Source: Bradyrhizobium sp. MOS003 (GTDB lineage Bacteria; Pseudomonadota; Alphaproteobacteria; Rhizobiales; Xanthobacteraceae). From it: DNA of 64,000 nt. Position numbers and translations under genes: made by a program. This document shows positions 8,315-19,074 of the stretch, piece after piece. The stretch lies in assembly GCF_003020125.1 (NCBI RefSeq), contig NZ_PYFW01000001.1, forward strand, positions 434,001-498,000, written 5' to 3'. Numbering within the stretch: position 1 is the first letter of the stretch; every line of letters begins with the position of its first letter. The notes below the pieces were generated by a model that saw nothing but the letters and a program-made list of their open reading frames with translations, searched no databases and had not been told where the DNA came from.

Positions 8315-8338
8315 AGAATTGAGCAGGGTAGCAATTCT
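8315..8338. promoter_or_regulatory. Inverted repeat upstream of murA
   Basis: Seven-base arms AGAATTG and CAATTCT with a 10-base spacer sit about 60 bp before the murA start, in the likely promoter or leader. It could be an operator or a leader hairpin; no regulator can be named. Confidence 0.35.
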
Positions 8339-8397
8339 GCACTTGTGGCGGCGGAGGGCCGCTCATTGGACCCGAACAGTCACGCTGGCCCCGGCGT

Positions 8398-8865
8398 TTA
8401 GAACAAGCCGATGATATTGGCCACCACATAAAGGATCACGATCAGCAGCAAGAGGCCCATAGCCAGAAAGGAGATCTCGATGGCGATCGCGCCGGTGCCG
8501 AGCGCGGCAGCCACGCCGGCCAGGAGTCTCTCTTCGCGAAACACCAGGGCAAGGACCGAGAGCAGGATGGCGAGCAGCCCGAGCGAGATCGCTGCGACCG
8601 ACCCGGTTTCACTCCAACTTCGTCCAGCCGACTTCTCGACCTTCGGAGCCTGATACTCCACGCCCTTTACCTTTGCGACGATGCGGTCCTTGATGCGATG
8701 TCCGGTGTCCACGATCACCTTGTCCGCCGGCGGGGGCGGGAACACCATCGGCACGACCCAATGCGGAAGCACCGCCGCCATCAGCGCCAGCATGCCGACA
8801 ATGCTGCCGATGATGCCGAGGCGGCGTGAGGGCGTGGCGGAGCTGGTCGTTGCAGAGGCGGTCAT
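8398..8865 (-). CDS. Hypothetical four-helix membrane protein
   Basis: A 155-residue protein of unknown function. It has a hydrophobic segment at ~16-34 (RLGIIGSIVGMLALMAAVLPHW), a periplasmic-length loop with VIVDTGHRIKDRIVAKVKGVEY, and three further hydrophobic segments (~88-108, 113-133, 133-153) ending ILYVVANIIGLF. The layout (one helix, a 50-residue loop, three helices) is clear but I do not recognise a family. It is on the same strand as murA and gyrB, with about 140 bp to murA and a palindromic repeat behind gyrB separating it from that gene, so it probably has its own promoter. Confidence 0.75.
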   Translation of the reverse strand: MTASATTSSATPSRRLGIIGSIVGMLALMAAVLPHWVVPMVFPPPPADKVIVDTGHRIKDRIVAKVKGVEYQAPKVEKSAGRSWSETGSVAAISLGLLAILLSVLALVFREERLLAGVAAALGTGAIAIEISFLAMGLLLLIVILYVVANIIGLF

Positions 8866-8955
8866 GGCGCGAGGCTTCCCGGCCGGAATTGGCCTTATGG
8901 GTCACGCCGTTTCGTCGCAATGGCGGGCGGTGAGGTTCAGCCGAGATACACCCGC

Positions 8956-9025
8956 GTCGTCATGGCCGGGCTTGTCCGCGCCGAAGCGGCTTTGGCCGCG
9001 CTGGCGGGATAAGCCCGGGCACGAC
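8956..9025. repeat. Palindromic intergenic repeat, family 1 (GCCCGGGCTTGTCC type), degenerate copy
   Basis: GTCGTCATGGCCGGGCTTGT at the left and an inverted AAGCCCGGGCACGAC at the right. It shares its arms with the copies at 11758 and 16168 and lies between gyrB and the hypothetical membrane gene. Confidence 0.7.
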
Positions 9026-9045
9026 AAACATCTGATGCAACGGCC

Positions 9046-11598
<2,553 letters not shown>

Positions 11599-11757
11599 CT
11601 AAATGGGGTTTTTTGGCCGGTTTTCAAGCCTTCTGACGGCCAATTTCGAGGGCTGCAAAAAGCCCGATTCGAAGGCGTTTTTCAGCCGTTGAACGGCGTG
11701 GTTTTTGCGGGCTCGGGAAGCTGTTTCGAGGCGCGTTTTGAGGCACGCTTATGGCTT

Positions 11758-11844
11758 CGTCATGCCCGGGCTTGTCCCGGGCATCCACGACCCCGCTAAG
11801 CGGACCGAGGAACGTGGAAGGCCGGGACAAGCTCGGCCATGACG
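11758..11844. repeat. Palindromic intergenic repeat, family 1
   Basis: Left arm CGTCATGCCCGGGCTTGTCC, right arm its near reverse complement ending GGCCATGACG, with GCATCCACG and CGTGG inner arms. Same family as 8956 and 16168. It lies between gyrB and the 716-residue repeat protein. Confidence 0.8.
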
Positions 11845-11874
11845 ATGCCGAGAGAGCAGGAGCGCGGCACAGCC

Positions 11875-14025
11875 TCAATACATCTGCAGCGGCAGCACGT
11901 CGCCGCTCGGGCCGACCAAAAGGCCCCAGGCCTCGCCCGCTGCGACAGTTAATGCCTCGGTGCGGGCGGGCTGCCCGGGCATGCGCAGCGCGTACTGGTA
12001 CGTGCCCGGCGGCAGATCGAGCATCGGGCCTTTCGGCGATCGCGGGCCGCCGGCCCCGGCAGCGATCTTGACGGTCTGCTTGTTGATCGTCAGCGAGGCC
12101 TCGCTCGATCCCATATTGCCAAGCATGAGCCTCGCCTGTCCCTCCTTGGGCATGATGTCGGCCTTAGCAGCTACATCCGCATTCTTCTGTGCCAGATTGA
12201 CCGTGGTCTCGCCTTTGGTATGGCCGAGTGTGAGCGTGGCCGGGCCCTGCGGTGAGGTGAAGTCGATCTTTGCGCGTTCCGCGGACACGGCTGCGCCGCC
12301 GGTCTTTTCCTGCCAGCCGAGCCTGGACAGCTCCGCACGATAAAAGGTGAGAACATCCTGGAGCGGCGCCGGGATGCTGGCGGTCAGCTCGCGGCGCAGC
12401 GGCGCCTCGCCGCCGGGGATCTTCGTGGTGGCAAAGGATTTCGACGAACGCTGCGTCGGCACGGGCAGTTGGGAGTCGGAGTCGGGCTTGAGCGGTTCGG
12501 AGGATTGGGCCTGTACTTCCGCCGTGGCCGCCGGCTTGGCCGCTTCCGTCACCAGGCCCGAGCCGTTGGCGCGGACATTCACCTTCGGACCCATCTGCAT
12601 CACGGTCATCGAGATCGACTTGCCGCCCCTGGAGAACGCCATCACCGCCATGTTGGGCTGGTTGATGACGGAGGGCTGCTCCTTCCAGCCCGAGCCCTTC
12701 AGCGTCGCACGGTAGAAGGTGCTGAGCGCCTTCACGCTCGACGCCGAGGAAAATTCCAGCCGGCCATCGCCGCCTTCGAAGCTCACGCCTTCGGCGTTTT
12801 CGGGCAGCGGCACCGGCGTCTTGCTGTCGGCGAGCACGTTGAGCGGCGCATCGGACAGGGAAGCCGCCTGCGTCTTGCGCCTGGCCTCATCGGCAGCAAT
12901 GAGCTGCTGGGCAGCACCCAAGGCATCGCCGAGGAATCTCGCATCGGCCTCCTTCTTCGCCTTGGCGCGGGCGGCAAGCGCTGAGTCCTTCACCTGCGCG
13001 GTCAGGCTGATCATCGTGAAATCATACTTGCGGCCGAGCCGCAGCACGCCGGTCTCCTCCGCCGAGGAGATATTGATCGCGACATCGTCGCCGGGCACGA
13101 GCGGTACCTTGCCATCTTCCTGCCAGCCGCGCGCAACTAGCTCGCGACGATAGAAGGCGAGCACCGCGGGCAGTTCGGCCATCGCGGCCGCCGACATCTC
13201 GCGCTTGTTGGAGCTCGCGCCGCCGAGGCCTCGCGCAGACTTGGTTGGCTTGGGGCGCGGCAGGCCGGCCATGTCATCGTCGGCCTCGAGCTCTTGGGGC
13301 AGCGCGAACGGCGCCACCCGGATCTCGACATTGGTGCGGCCGTCGAAGCGACGCGTGAGGGTCAGCATCACCGGCTTCTGCTTGTAGAACTGCGTCGTGT
13401 CGCCGCCGGGATGGTCGTAGAAGGCGCGTACCCCGTTCGGGACGGTCTCGCCGAGATCGGCGTTCGGCCAGCGTGACGCCGTCTCGGCCGCGAGCTTGCG
13501 CCATCCCATGGCAGCCATCTCCCTCCCGAAGAAATCGGAGGTCGCATCCAGCGCGCCGGGCGCGATGCAGCCGAGATAGGGCCGGGTCTCGTCGAACACG
13601 AGCTCGGTCGCACCGTCCGGAAACGGCACGTTGGAATAGATCCGGTTCGGCGTGTAGGACACGGCGGACTGGCCGCGGGCCTGAGTGAAGGAGGCACGGA
13701 GTCCCTGCCGTCCCTTCTTGAAGGCCAGCGCGGAGCTATTCTCGTCCAGCGGGTACACATAGGGCACCCAGCCCTCCGCGCTCAGCAGCTTCTTGGTGGT
13801 CTCCGACGCGGCGGCAACCCCGCCCGGCACGGCGTATGTCACACGATGAGTGTCCGCCCGCGAGGTGTCCTCCACCGCGCCGTCCGGCCGCGGCAGGGTA
13901 CGGACGTCGATGATGCCGTCGTCTGCTGCGCTCGCGTGACGGGGCGTGCCCGCCATCGCGAGAATGCCGCAAGCAAGGAGCAGCCATCTTGCGGGGGCTT
14001 GCGCCCCGCGCCGGATCATCGGCAT
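11875..14025 (-). CDS. Exported multi-repeat protein of unknown function
   Basis: A 716-residue protein with a signal peptide (MPMIRRGAQAPARWLLLACG... cleaved near ASAADD). The mature part appears to contain five diverged modules of about 80-130 residues, each with a helix followed by Gly-Trp: the clearest copies read LAFYRRELVARGW (~290-301), LSTFYRATLKGSGW (~435-447) and LTFYRAELSRLGW (~559-571), with weaker copies ending EGW (~86) and MGW (~175). An Ala/Lys-rich helix (~350-385) joins modules 3 and 4. The C-terminal ~110 residues form a separate beta-rich domain (ASLTINKQTVKIAAG, LPPGTYQYALRMPG). AGGAG lies eight bases before the chosen ATG. A shorter paralogue lies immediately upstream. 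No family is recognised. Confidence 0.85.
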   Translation of the reverse strand: MPMIRRGAQAPARWLLLACGILAMAGTPRHASAADDGIIDVRTLPRPDGAVEDTSRADTHRVTYAVPGGVAAASETTKKLLSAEGWVPYVYPLDENSSALAFKKGRQGLRASFTQARGQSAVSYTPNRIYSNVPFPDGATELVFDETRPYLGCIAPGALDATSDFFGREMAAMGWRKLAAETASRWPNADLGETVPNGVRAFYDHPGGDTTQFYKQKPVMLTLTRRFDGRTNVEIRVAPFALPQELEADDDMAGLPRPKPTKSARGLGGASSNKREMSAAAMAELPAVLAFYRRELVARGWQEDGKVPLVPGDDVAINISSAEETGVLRLGRKYDFTMISLTAQVKDSALAARAKAKKEADARFLGDALGAAQQLIAADEARRKTQAASLSDAPLNVLADSKTPVPLPENAEGVSFEGGDGRLEFSSASSVKALSTFYRATLKGSGWKEQPSVINQPNMAVMAFSRGGKSISMTVMQMGPKVNVRANGSGLVTEAAKPAATAEVQAQSSEPLKPDSDSQLPVPTQRSSKSFATTKIPGGEAPLRRELTASIPAPLQDVLTFYRAELSRLGWQEKTGGAAVSAERAKIDFTSPQGPATLTLGHTKGETTVNLAQKNADVAAKADIMPKEGQARLMLGNMGSSEASLTINKQTVKIAAGAGGPRSPKGPMLDLPPGTYQYALRMPGQPARTEALTVAAGEAWGLLVGPSGDVLPLQMY

Positions 14026-14164
14026 CGTCAGAACTCCTGGATTTGGGCGCGGCTTCATGCCCGCGCATTGCAGGCTGCGGCACCATCGGCGCGGCCTCAG
14101 ACCAGAAGTCGCGGCAGGAACCGGGCAGGTTCAACAGGCCGCGCGGGCGAACAGAAGGCGGAGC

Positions 14165-14908
14165 TCAATACAGCTGGAGAGGCGGCCACGCCGCTCCGTC
14201 GCGCCCGACCGCGAGCTCCCAGGTATCGCCGGCTGCGACGGCGAGCATGTTCGTGGTGGCCGGACGGCCCCACGCGCTCAGCTCGTAGGAATATTTGCCG
14301 GGCATGAGGTCCAGCGCGACGGCGTTGGCTCCGGCAGGGCGAGGGATGGTCCGCTCGTTGATCGTGAGCACGGCCTCGTTCTCGCCGATGTTGCTGAACA
14401 CCAGCTTCGCTTTGCCTGGTTCAGGCAGCACGTTCGCGCGTGTGGCGACATCCGAATTCTTCTGCAGGAGATGCACCGAGGTGCTGCCGCCATCGCGGTC
14501 GAGCTGCAGCGCTGCCGGCCCGATCGGGGAGACGAAGGCGAGCCGCGCGCGATCGGCGGTGACCACCGCGTCTTCCTGCAGTTCCTGCCAACCGAGCTTT
14601 CGAAGCTCGCTGCGATAAAACGTCAGGACGTCACCGAGCGTTGCAGGCACGCGGGCTTCGAGCCTGGTCCGGAGCGGAGCTTCGATGCCGGGCATCACCG
14701 TGGTGTGGATTCCGCGATAGCTGTAGCGGGTCGGCGCAGGCAGCCTGGCAGCAGGGTCCAGCGTGAGCGCGCCCGAGAACAGCGGCGGCAGGTTCGACAC
14801 GAAGGCGCCGGCACTGGCCGCGAGCAGGCAGCTTCCGAACAGCGCGAGGCCGCACGCAATGAGTTGCCATCGTGCCGGAGCTTGCGCTCCACGCCCCACC
14901 GTCGCCAT
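14165..14908 (-). CDS. Exported paralogue of the multi-repeat protein (single module)
   Basis: A 247-residue protein whose N terminus (GRGAQAPARW then a hydrophobic stretch ending near SAGAF) matches the neighbouring 716-residue protein, as does its single module (LGDVLTFYRSELRKLGWQE) and its C-terminal domain (LTINERTIPRPAG, LMPGKYSYELSAWG, ending WPPLQLY against LPLQMY). It looks like a full-length copy of the last third of its neighbour, so one arose from the other by tandem duplication and module gain or loss. GGAG lies seven bases before the chosen ATG; another ATG two codons upstream is possible. About 140 bp separate the two genes. Function unknown; export to the periplasm is inferred from the signal peptide. 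Confidence 0.85.
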   Translation of the reverse strand: MATVGRGAQAPARWQLIACGLALFGSCLLAASAGAFVSNLPPLFSGALTLDPAARLPAPTRYSYRGIHTTVMPGIEAPLRTRLEARVPATLGDVLTFYRSELRKLGWQELQEDAVVTADRARLAFVSPIGPAALQLDRDGGSTSVHLLQKNSDVATRANVLPEPGKAKLVFSNIGENEAVLTINERTIPRPAGANAVALDLMPGKYSYELSAWGRPATTNMLAVAAGDTWELAVGRDGAAWPPLQLY

Positions 14909-15017
14909 GCTCATGCTCCAAGGATGTCGCGCATGGCTGAAATCCCGCGCGATGGCCGCATCTTGCAGCCTCAAGCAGCTAGTCGCGGCCGGAAACGGTC
15001 GGGTTCAATGTAGCGGC

Positions 15018-16154
15018 CTAGCGTCGGGACGAGACCTGTCCGCTCTCGACGTCGAAGACTTCGCCTCCAGCGCCGATCTCGGTGAAGGCGGCCGGATCCG
15101 CGCCGGTCAGCCACACTTGCGCGCCGAGCTTGCGCAGCTCGTCGAACAGCGCGGCGCGCCTGCTGGGATCGAGATGGGCGACGACCTCGTCGAGCAGCAA
15201 CAGCGGCACGATGCCGGTCATCTCGGCGACCAGGCTCGCATGCGCCAGCACCAGCCCGATCAGCAGCGCCTTCTGCTCGCCCGTGGACGCATCGCGCGCG
15301 GGCATGCTTTTCGGCGCATAGATCACCTGGAGATCGGTGAGGTGCGGGCCGTCGGTGGTGCGGCCGGCGATGGCATCGCGCGGACGGTTGTCGCGCAGGA
15401 TCTGGCGATAGCGGTCCTCGACCGACGTCGCCGTCTCGTTCAGCAGCGCGTTTTCCATCCAGCCGTCGAGCGCGATCTGCGCCGATGGAAAAGCGGAGGC
15501 CTGCGCGCGCGCATTCAGCATGCCGGTGAGGCGCGCCGCGGTCTGGCCGCGCGTTGCCGCGACCGCGACCGCAAGCTCCGCGGTCTCGCGCTCGATGGCG
15601 TCGCACCAATGGTCGTCGTAATTGCGGGTTTCGAGCAGGCGGTTGCGCGAGCGCAGCGAGCGCTCCAGCGCGTTGATGCGGCTGGAATGCTCGCTGTCGA
15701 TCGCCAGCACCAGGCGGTCGAAGAAGCGCCGCCGCTCCGAGCCTGCGCCCATGAACAGCCCGTCCATCGCCGGCGTCAGCCACACCATGCGGATATGGTC
15801 GCCGAAGGCGGCCGCCGAACCCACCGGCTCGCGGTCGATGCGGCAGCGCCGGCTCACGGCGGCGTCAGCGCGCGGCGGCTCGATGCCGGTGCCGAGCGTC
15901 GCCAGTCCCAACGCGCCCTCGACCTGCGCCGACACCGCCCAGGAGCCGTCGCCCTGGTTGTCGGCGACGTCTTCCAGCGTCGCGCGCCGCAGGCCGCGTC
16001 CTGGTGACAGGAACGAGATCGCCTCGATGCAATTGGTTTTGCCCGCTCCGTTCGGCCCGACCAGCGCCACCATGTCGGCCGCCGTCTCGAGCCCCGCCGC
16101 GCGATAATTGCGAAAATGCGTCAGCGTCAGGCGATGAATGCGGGAGGGGGTCAT
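15018..16154 (-). CDS. recF: DNA replication and repair protein RecF
   Basis: SMC-like ATPase that, with RecO and RecR, loads RecA at single-strand gaps. The 378-residue product has Walker A GPNGAGKTNCIEA at ~33-45, the IHRLTLTHFRNYR N terminus typical of RecF, the ABC-like signature region STGEQKALLIGLVLAHA and Walker B VPLLLLDEVVAHLD near the C terminus. It follows dnaN on the same strand with a repeat of family 1 between them, and is normal in length. In many bacteria gyrB follows recF directly; here two repeat-protein genes intervene. Confidence 0.97.
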   Translation of the reverse strand: MTPSRIHRLTLTHFRNYRAAGLETAADMVALVGPNGAGKTNCIEAISFLSPGRGLRRATLEDVADNQGDGSWAVSAQVEGALGLATLGTGIEPPRADAAVSRRCRIDREPVGSAAAFGDHIRMVWLTPAMDGLFMGAGSERRRFFDRLVLAIDSEHSSRINALERSLRSRNRLLETRNYDDHWCDAIERETAELAVAVAATRGQTAARLTGMLNARAQASAFPSAQIALDGWMENALLNETATSVEDRYRQILRDNRPRDAIAGRTTDGPHLTDLQVIYAPKSMPARDASTGEQKALLIGLVLAHASLVAEMTGIVPLLLLDEVVAHLDPSRRAALFDELRKLGAQVWLTGADPAAFTEIGAGGEVFDVESGQVSSRR

Positions 16155-16167
16155 GAAATCCGTTTTC

Positions 16168-16247
16168 CGTCATGCCCGGCCTTGTGCCGGGCATCCACGT
16201 TCTTGGCACCGAAGACGTGGATGGCCGGGACAAGCCCGGCCATGACG
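16168..16247. repeat. Palindromic intergenic repeat, family 1
   Basis: CGTCATGCCCGGCCTTGTGC at the left, GGACAAGCCCGGCCATGACG at the right, with ATCCACGT and ACGTGGAT inner arms. Lies in the recF-dnaN gap and could form a long hairpin in the message. Confidence 0.8.
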
Positions 16248-16278
16248 ATGTAGTGACAGGTATGGATGCCGGTAGGTC

Positions 16279-17397
16279 TCACACCCGCATCGGCATCAAC
16301 ACGTAAAGCGCACTCTTGTCGTCGCGGTCTTGCACGAGGGTCGGGGAGCCGGGATCGGCGAGCCGGAGTGTTGCGACGTCGCCTTCGATCTGGGAGGCGA
16401 TGTCGAGCAGATAGCGCGAGTTGAAACCGATATCGAGGGCATCGGAGGCGTATTCGACCTCCAGCTCTTCGGTGGCGCTGCCGGAATCCGGATTGGTCAC
16501 CGACAGCACCAGCTTGCCCGGCGCCAGCGAGAGCTTCACCGCGCGGCCACGCTCGCTCGAAATCGTGGAGACGCGGTCGACCGCGTTCTCGAAGTCCTTC
16601 TTGTCGACGACGAGCTCCTTGTCGTTGCCCTGCGGGATGACGCGGCCGTAGTCGGGGAAGGTGCCGTCGATCAGTTTCGAGGTCAGCACGACGTTGCCGA
16701 TGGTGAAGCGGATTTTTGCCTGCGACAACTCGATCGTCATCTCGGCGTCGGTGTCCTCGATCAGGCGCTGCACCTCGCCGACAGTCTTGCGCGGCACGAT
16801 CACGCCGGGCATGCCCTCGGCGCCCTTGGGCTGCACCAGATCGAGCTGGGCGAGGCGGTGGCCGTCGGTGGCGACGCCGCGCAAGGTCGCGGCCTTGGGC
16901 GTGCCGGCGGCGTGCAGATAGATGCCGTTGAGGTAATAGCGGGTCTCCTCCGTGGAGATCGCAAACTGGGTGCGGTCGATCAGCCGCTTGACGTCCTTGG
17001 CGGCGAGCGAGAACGAATGCGACATGTCGCCGGCGGCCAGATCCGGGAAATCATTCTCCGGCAGGGTCTGCAGCGTGAAGCGCGAGCGGCCGGCGCGGAT
17101 CGCCAGCACGGCGCGGTCGCCGTCGGCTTCGAGCACGATCTGCGATCCGTCCGGCAGCTTGCGTACGATGTCGTAGAACATGTGCGCCGGCACGGTCGTG
17201 GAGCCCGCGGTCGCGGTTTCCGCCGGCAGCGTCTCCGTCACCTCGAGGTCGAGGTCGGTCGCCTTCAGCGACAATTTGGCGTTCTCGGCCCGGACCAGCA
17301 CGTTGCCGAGGATCGGAATCGTGTTGCGGCGCTCGACCACGCGATGGACATGGCCCAGCGACTTCAGGAGTTGCGCGCGTTCGACCGTAACCTTCAT
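16279..17397 (-). CDS. dnaN: DNA polymerase III beta subunit (sliding clamp)
   Basis: Ring-shaped processivity clamp that holds polymerase III and other partners on DNA. The 372-residue protein shows the three clamp domains: N-terminal MKVTVERAQLLKSLGHVHRVVERRNTIPIL, middle RTQFAISTEETRYYLNGIYLH with VATDGHRLAQ, and C-terminal VDKKDFENAVDRVSTIS ending VLMPMRV, the usual clamp C terminus that contributes to the hydrophobic partner-binding pocket. The ATG was chosen because it starts the conserved MKVTVER; the upstream frame is unrelated. It follows dnaA with 267 bp that contain a terminator, so it probably has its own promoter. Confidence 0.98.
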   Translation of the reverse strand: MKVTVERAQLLKSLGHVHRVVERRNTIPILGNVLVRAENAKLSLKATDLDLEVTETLPAETATAGSTTVPAHMFYDIVRKLPDGSQIVLEADGDRAVLAIRAGRSRFTLQTLPENDFPDLAAGDMSHSFSLAAKDVKRLIDRTQFAISTEETRYYLNGIYLHAAGTPKAATLRGVATDGHRLAQLDLVQPKGAEGMPGVIVPRKTVGEVQRLIEDTDAEMTIELSQAKIRFTIGNVVLTSKLIDGTFPDYGRVIPQGNDKELVVDKKDFENAVDRVSTISSERGRAVKLSLAPGKLVLSVTNPDSGSATEELEVEYASDALDIGFNSRYLLDIASQIEGDVATLRLADPGSPTLVQDRDDKSALYVLMPMRV

Positions 17398-17603
17398 TGC
17401 ACTACTCGCCCGATCCCAAAGAAAACACAGCGTTGGAAAAGCCGGGCGGCGGAACGCGCGCCACGGCACCGAAGACCCCGGAAAGCCCGATCATCCAGCC
17501 GATATGACCAAAGCCGCCAGGGTCGCGCAAGGTGGCTCGGAAAGCCATCCGTTTCAAGGGATTGGGGCCCCAGTTCCGCACGATTCCCACGATTTACCGC
17601 CCA

Positions 17604-17641
17604 AAAGAAAACCGCCGCCCCAGGCGTGGCCGGGACGGCGG
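17604..17641 (-). terminator. Rho-independent terminator after dnaA
   Basis: On the minus strand a GC hairpin with outer arms CCGCCGTCCC and GGGGCGGCGG is followed by TTTTCTTTT, beginning 24 bp after the dnaA stop codon. This would separate the dnaA and dnaN transcripts. Confidence 0.72.
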
Positions 17642-17664
17642 GAGAATGGCGGGAGCTTAGGCTT

Positions 17665-19074
17665 CTATTCCTGAAGCTGGCGCTTCAGCGACTCCACTTC
17701 CTCGGACAGCGCGGTGTCCTTGGAGACCAGGGCCTCGATCTTGCGTACGGCGTGCAGCACCGTGGTGTGGTCGCGCCCGCCGAATCGGCGGCCGATCTCG
17801 GGGAGCGAGCGCAGGGTCAGCGTCTTGGCGAGATACATCGCCACCTGGCGCGGGCGCACCACGTTGGCGGTGCGGCGTGAGGAGAGCAGGTCGGAGCGGC
17901 TGACATTGTACTGCCGCGCCACCACGCGCTGGATGTCCTCGATCTTGATCCGCTTCGGCTCCTGCGGCCGGACCAGGTCCCGCACCTCGTGCTCCGCCAT
18001 CTCCAGCGTCACCGGCCGGTTGTTGAGCTTGGAATGCGCCAGCAGGCGGTTGATCGCGCCTTCGAGGTCGCGGCCATTGTGGGTGATGGTGCGCGCCAGA
18101 TAAAGCAGCACCTCCTCCGGCACCTCGAAGGTCGCATGATGGGCGCGGGCGGCTGCGACGCGCGATTTGAGGATGCCGTGGCGCAGCTCTTCGCCGAGCG
18201 AGCCCATCTCGACCACGAGGCCGCCGGCGAGCCGCGAGCGGACGCGGTCGTCGAGGCTTTCGAGATCGGACGGCGGACGGTCGGCCGCGATCACGACCTG
18301 GCGGCCGGCATCGATCAGCGCGTTCAGCGTGTGACAGAACTCGGCCTGGGTCGACTTGCCCTGCAGGAACTGGAGATCGTCGATGACAAGCACGTCGATG
18401 CCGCGCAGCGCTTCCTTGAAGGCCAGCGCCGTCTGCGTCTTCAGCGCGGCGACGAAGCCGTACATGAATTTTTCCGCGGTGAGATAAAGCACCTTGCGCT
18501 CGTTGCCGGAATTGCCGGCCCAGGTCACCGCCTGCAGCAGATGCGTCTTGCCGAGCCCGACCCCGGCATGGATGTAGAGCGGATTGAACATCACGGGATC
18601 GCCGCGGCGACCTTCCGCGACCTGACGCGCAGCCGCATGCGCCAGCGTATTGGAGCGGCCGACGACGAAGCTTGCGAAAGTCAGGCGCGGATCGAGCGGC
18701 GAGCCGCCGAGCGCGTCATGATTGGCCGACACCGGCGCGGTTGCGGTCGAGCGCAGCTCCGGCGTGGGCGCGCGTCGCGTCTCGACCGGCGCGGGGGCTT
18801 CCTTCGGCTGGACCACCGGGCGCACGGCCGAACGAACCGTGAGGTCGATGCGATGCACTTCGGGCATCTCGGCCTGCCAGCACGACAGCACGCGCTCGGC
18901 ATAATGGGCCTGGATCCAGCTCTTCAGAAAGCGCGTGGGCACCGAGAGCCGCACGCTCTCGTCCTGCACGCCTTCGAGATCCATGCGTGCAAACCAGCTC
19001 GTGTAGACGTCTTCGCCAACGTTCGAGCGCAGCCGGCTCTTCACGCGTGACCAGCGATCCTGTTCCATTGTCAT
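17665..19074 (-). CDS. dnaA: Chromosomal replication initiator protein DnaA
   Basis: AAA+ protein that binds DnaA boxes, melts the origin and loads DnaB. The 469-residue product has domain I ([21 protein letters not shown]), a Pro-rich linker (~90-125), domain III with Walker [13 protein letters not shown] and Walker [14 protein letters not shown], sensor segments ([14 protein letters not shown]) and domain IV with the box-binding helix-turn-helix [20 protein letters not shown]. Either of two in-frame ATGs two codons apart could be used; a GAGAAG stretch precedes them. Upstream is a 1.2-kb non-coding interval with clustered GANTC sites, which suggests control by CcrM methylation as shown for the Caulobacter dnaA promoter. 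Confidence 0.98.
   Translation of the reverse strand: MTMEQDRWSRVKSRLRSNVGEDVYTSWFARMDLEGVQDESVRLSVPTRFLKSWIQAHYAERVLSCWQAEMPEVHRIDLTVRSAVRPVVQPKEAPAPVETRRAPTPELRSTATAPVSANHDALGGSPLDPRLTFASFVVGRSNTLAHAAARQVAEGRRGDPVMFNPLYIHAGVGLGKTHLLQAVTWAGNSGNERKVLYLTAEKFMYGFVAALKTQTALAFKEALRGIDVLVIDDLQFLQGKSTQAEFCHTLNALIDAGRQVVIAADRPPSDLESLDDRVRSRLAGGLVVEMGSLGEELRHGILKSRVAAARAHHATFEVPEEVLLYLARTITHNGRDLEGAINRLLAHSKLNNRPVTLEMAEHEVRDLVRPQEPKRIKIEDIQRVVARQYNVSRSDLLSSRRTANVVRPRQVAMYLAKTLTLRSLPEIGRRFGGRDHTTVLHAVRKIEALVSKDTALSEEVESLKRQLQE

Noticed and set aside
16330..17880. A 516-codon plus-strand frame antisense to dnaN and the dnaA tail
   Set aside because: Spans two known genes and the dnaA terminator, with no protein features.
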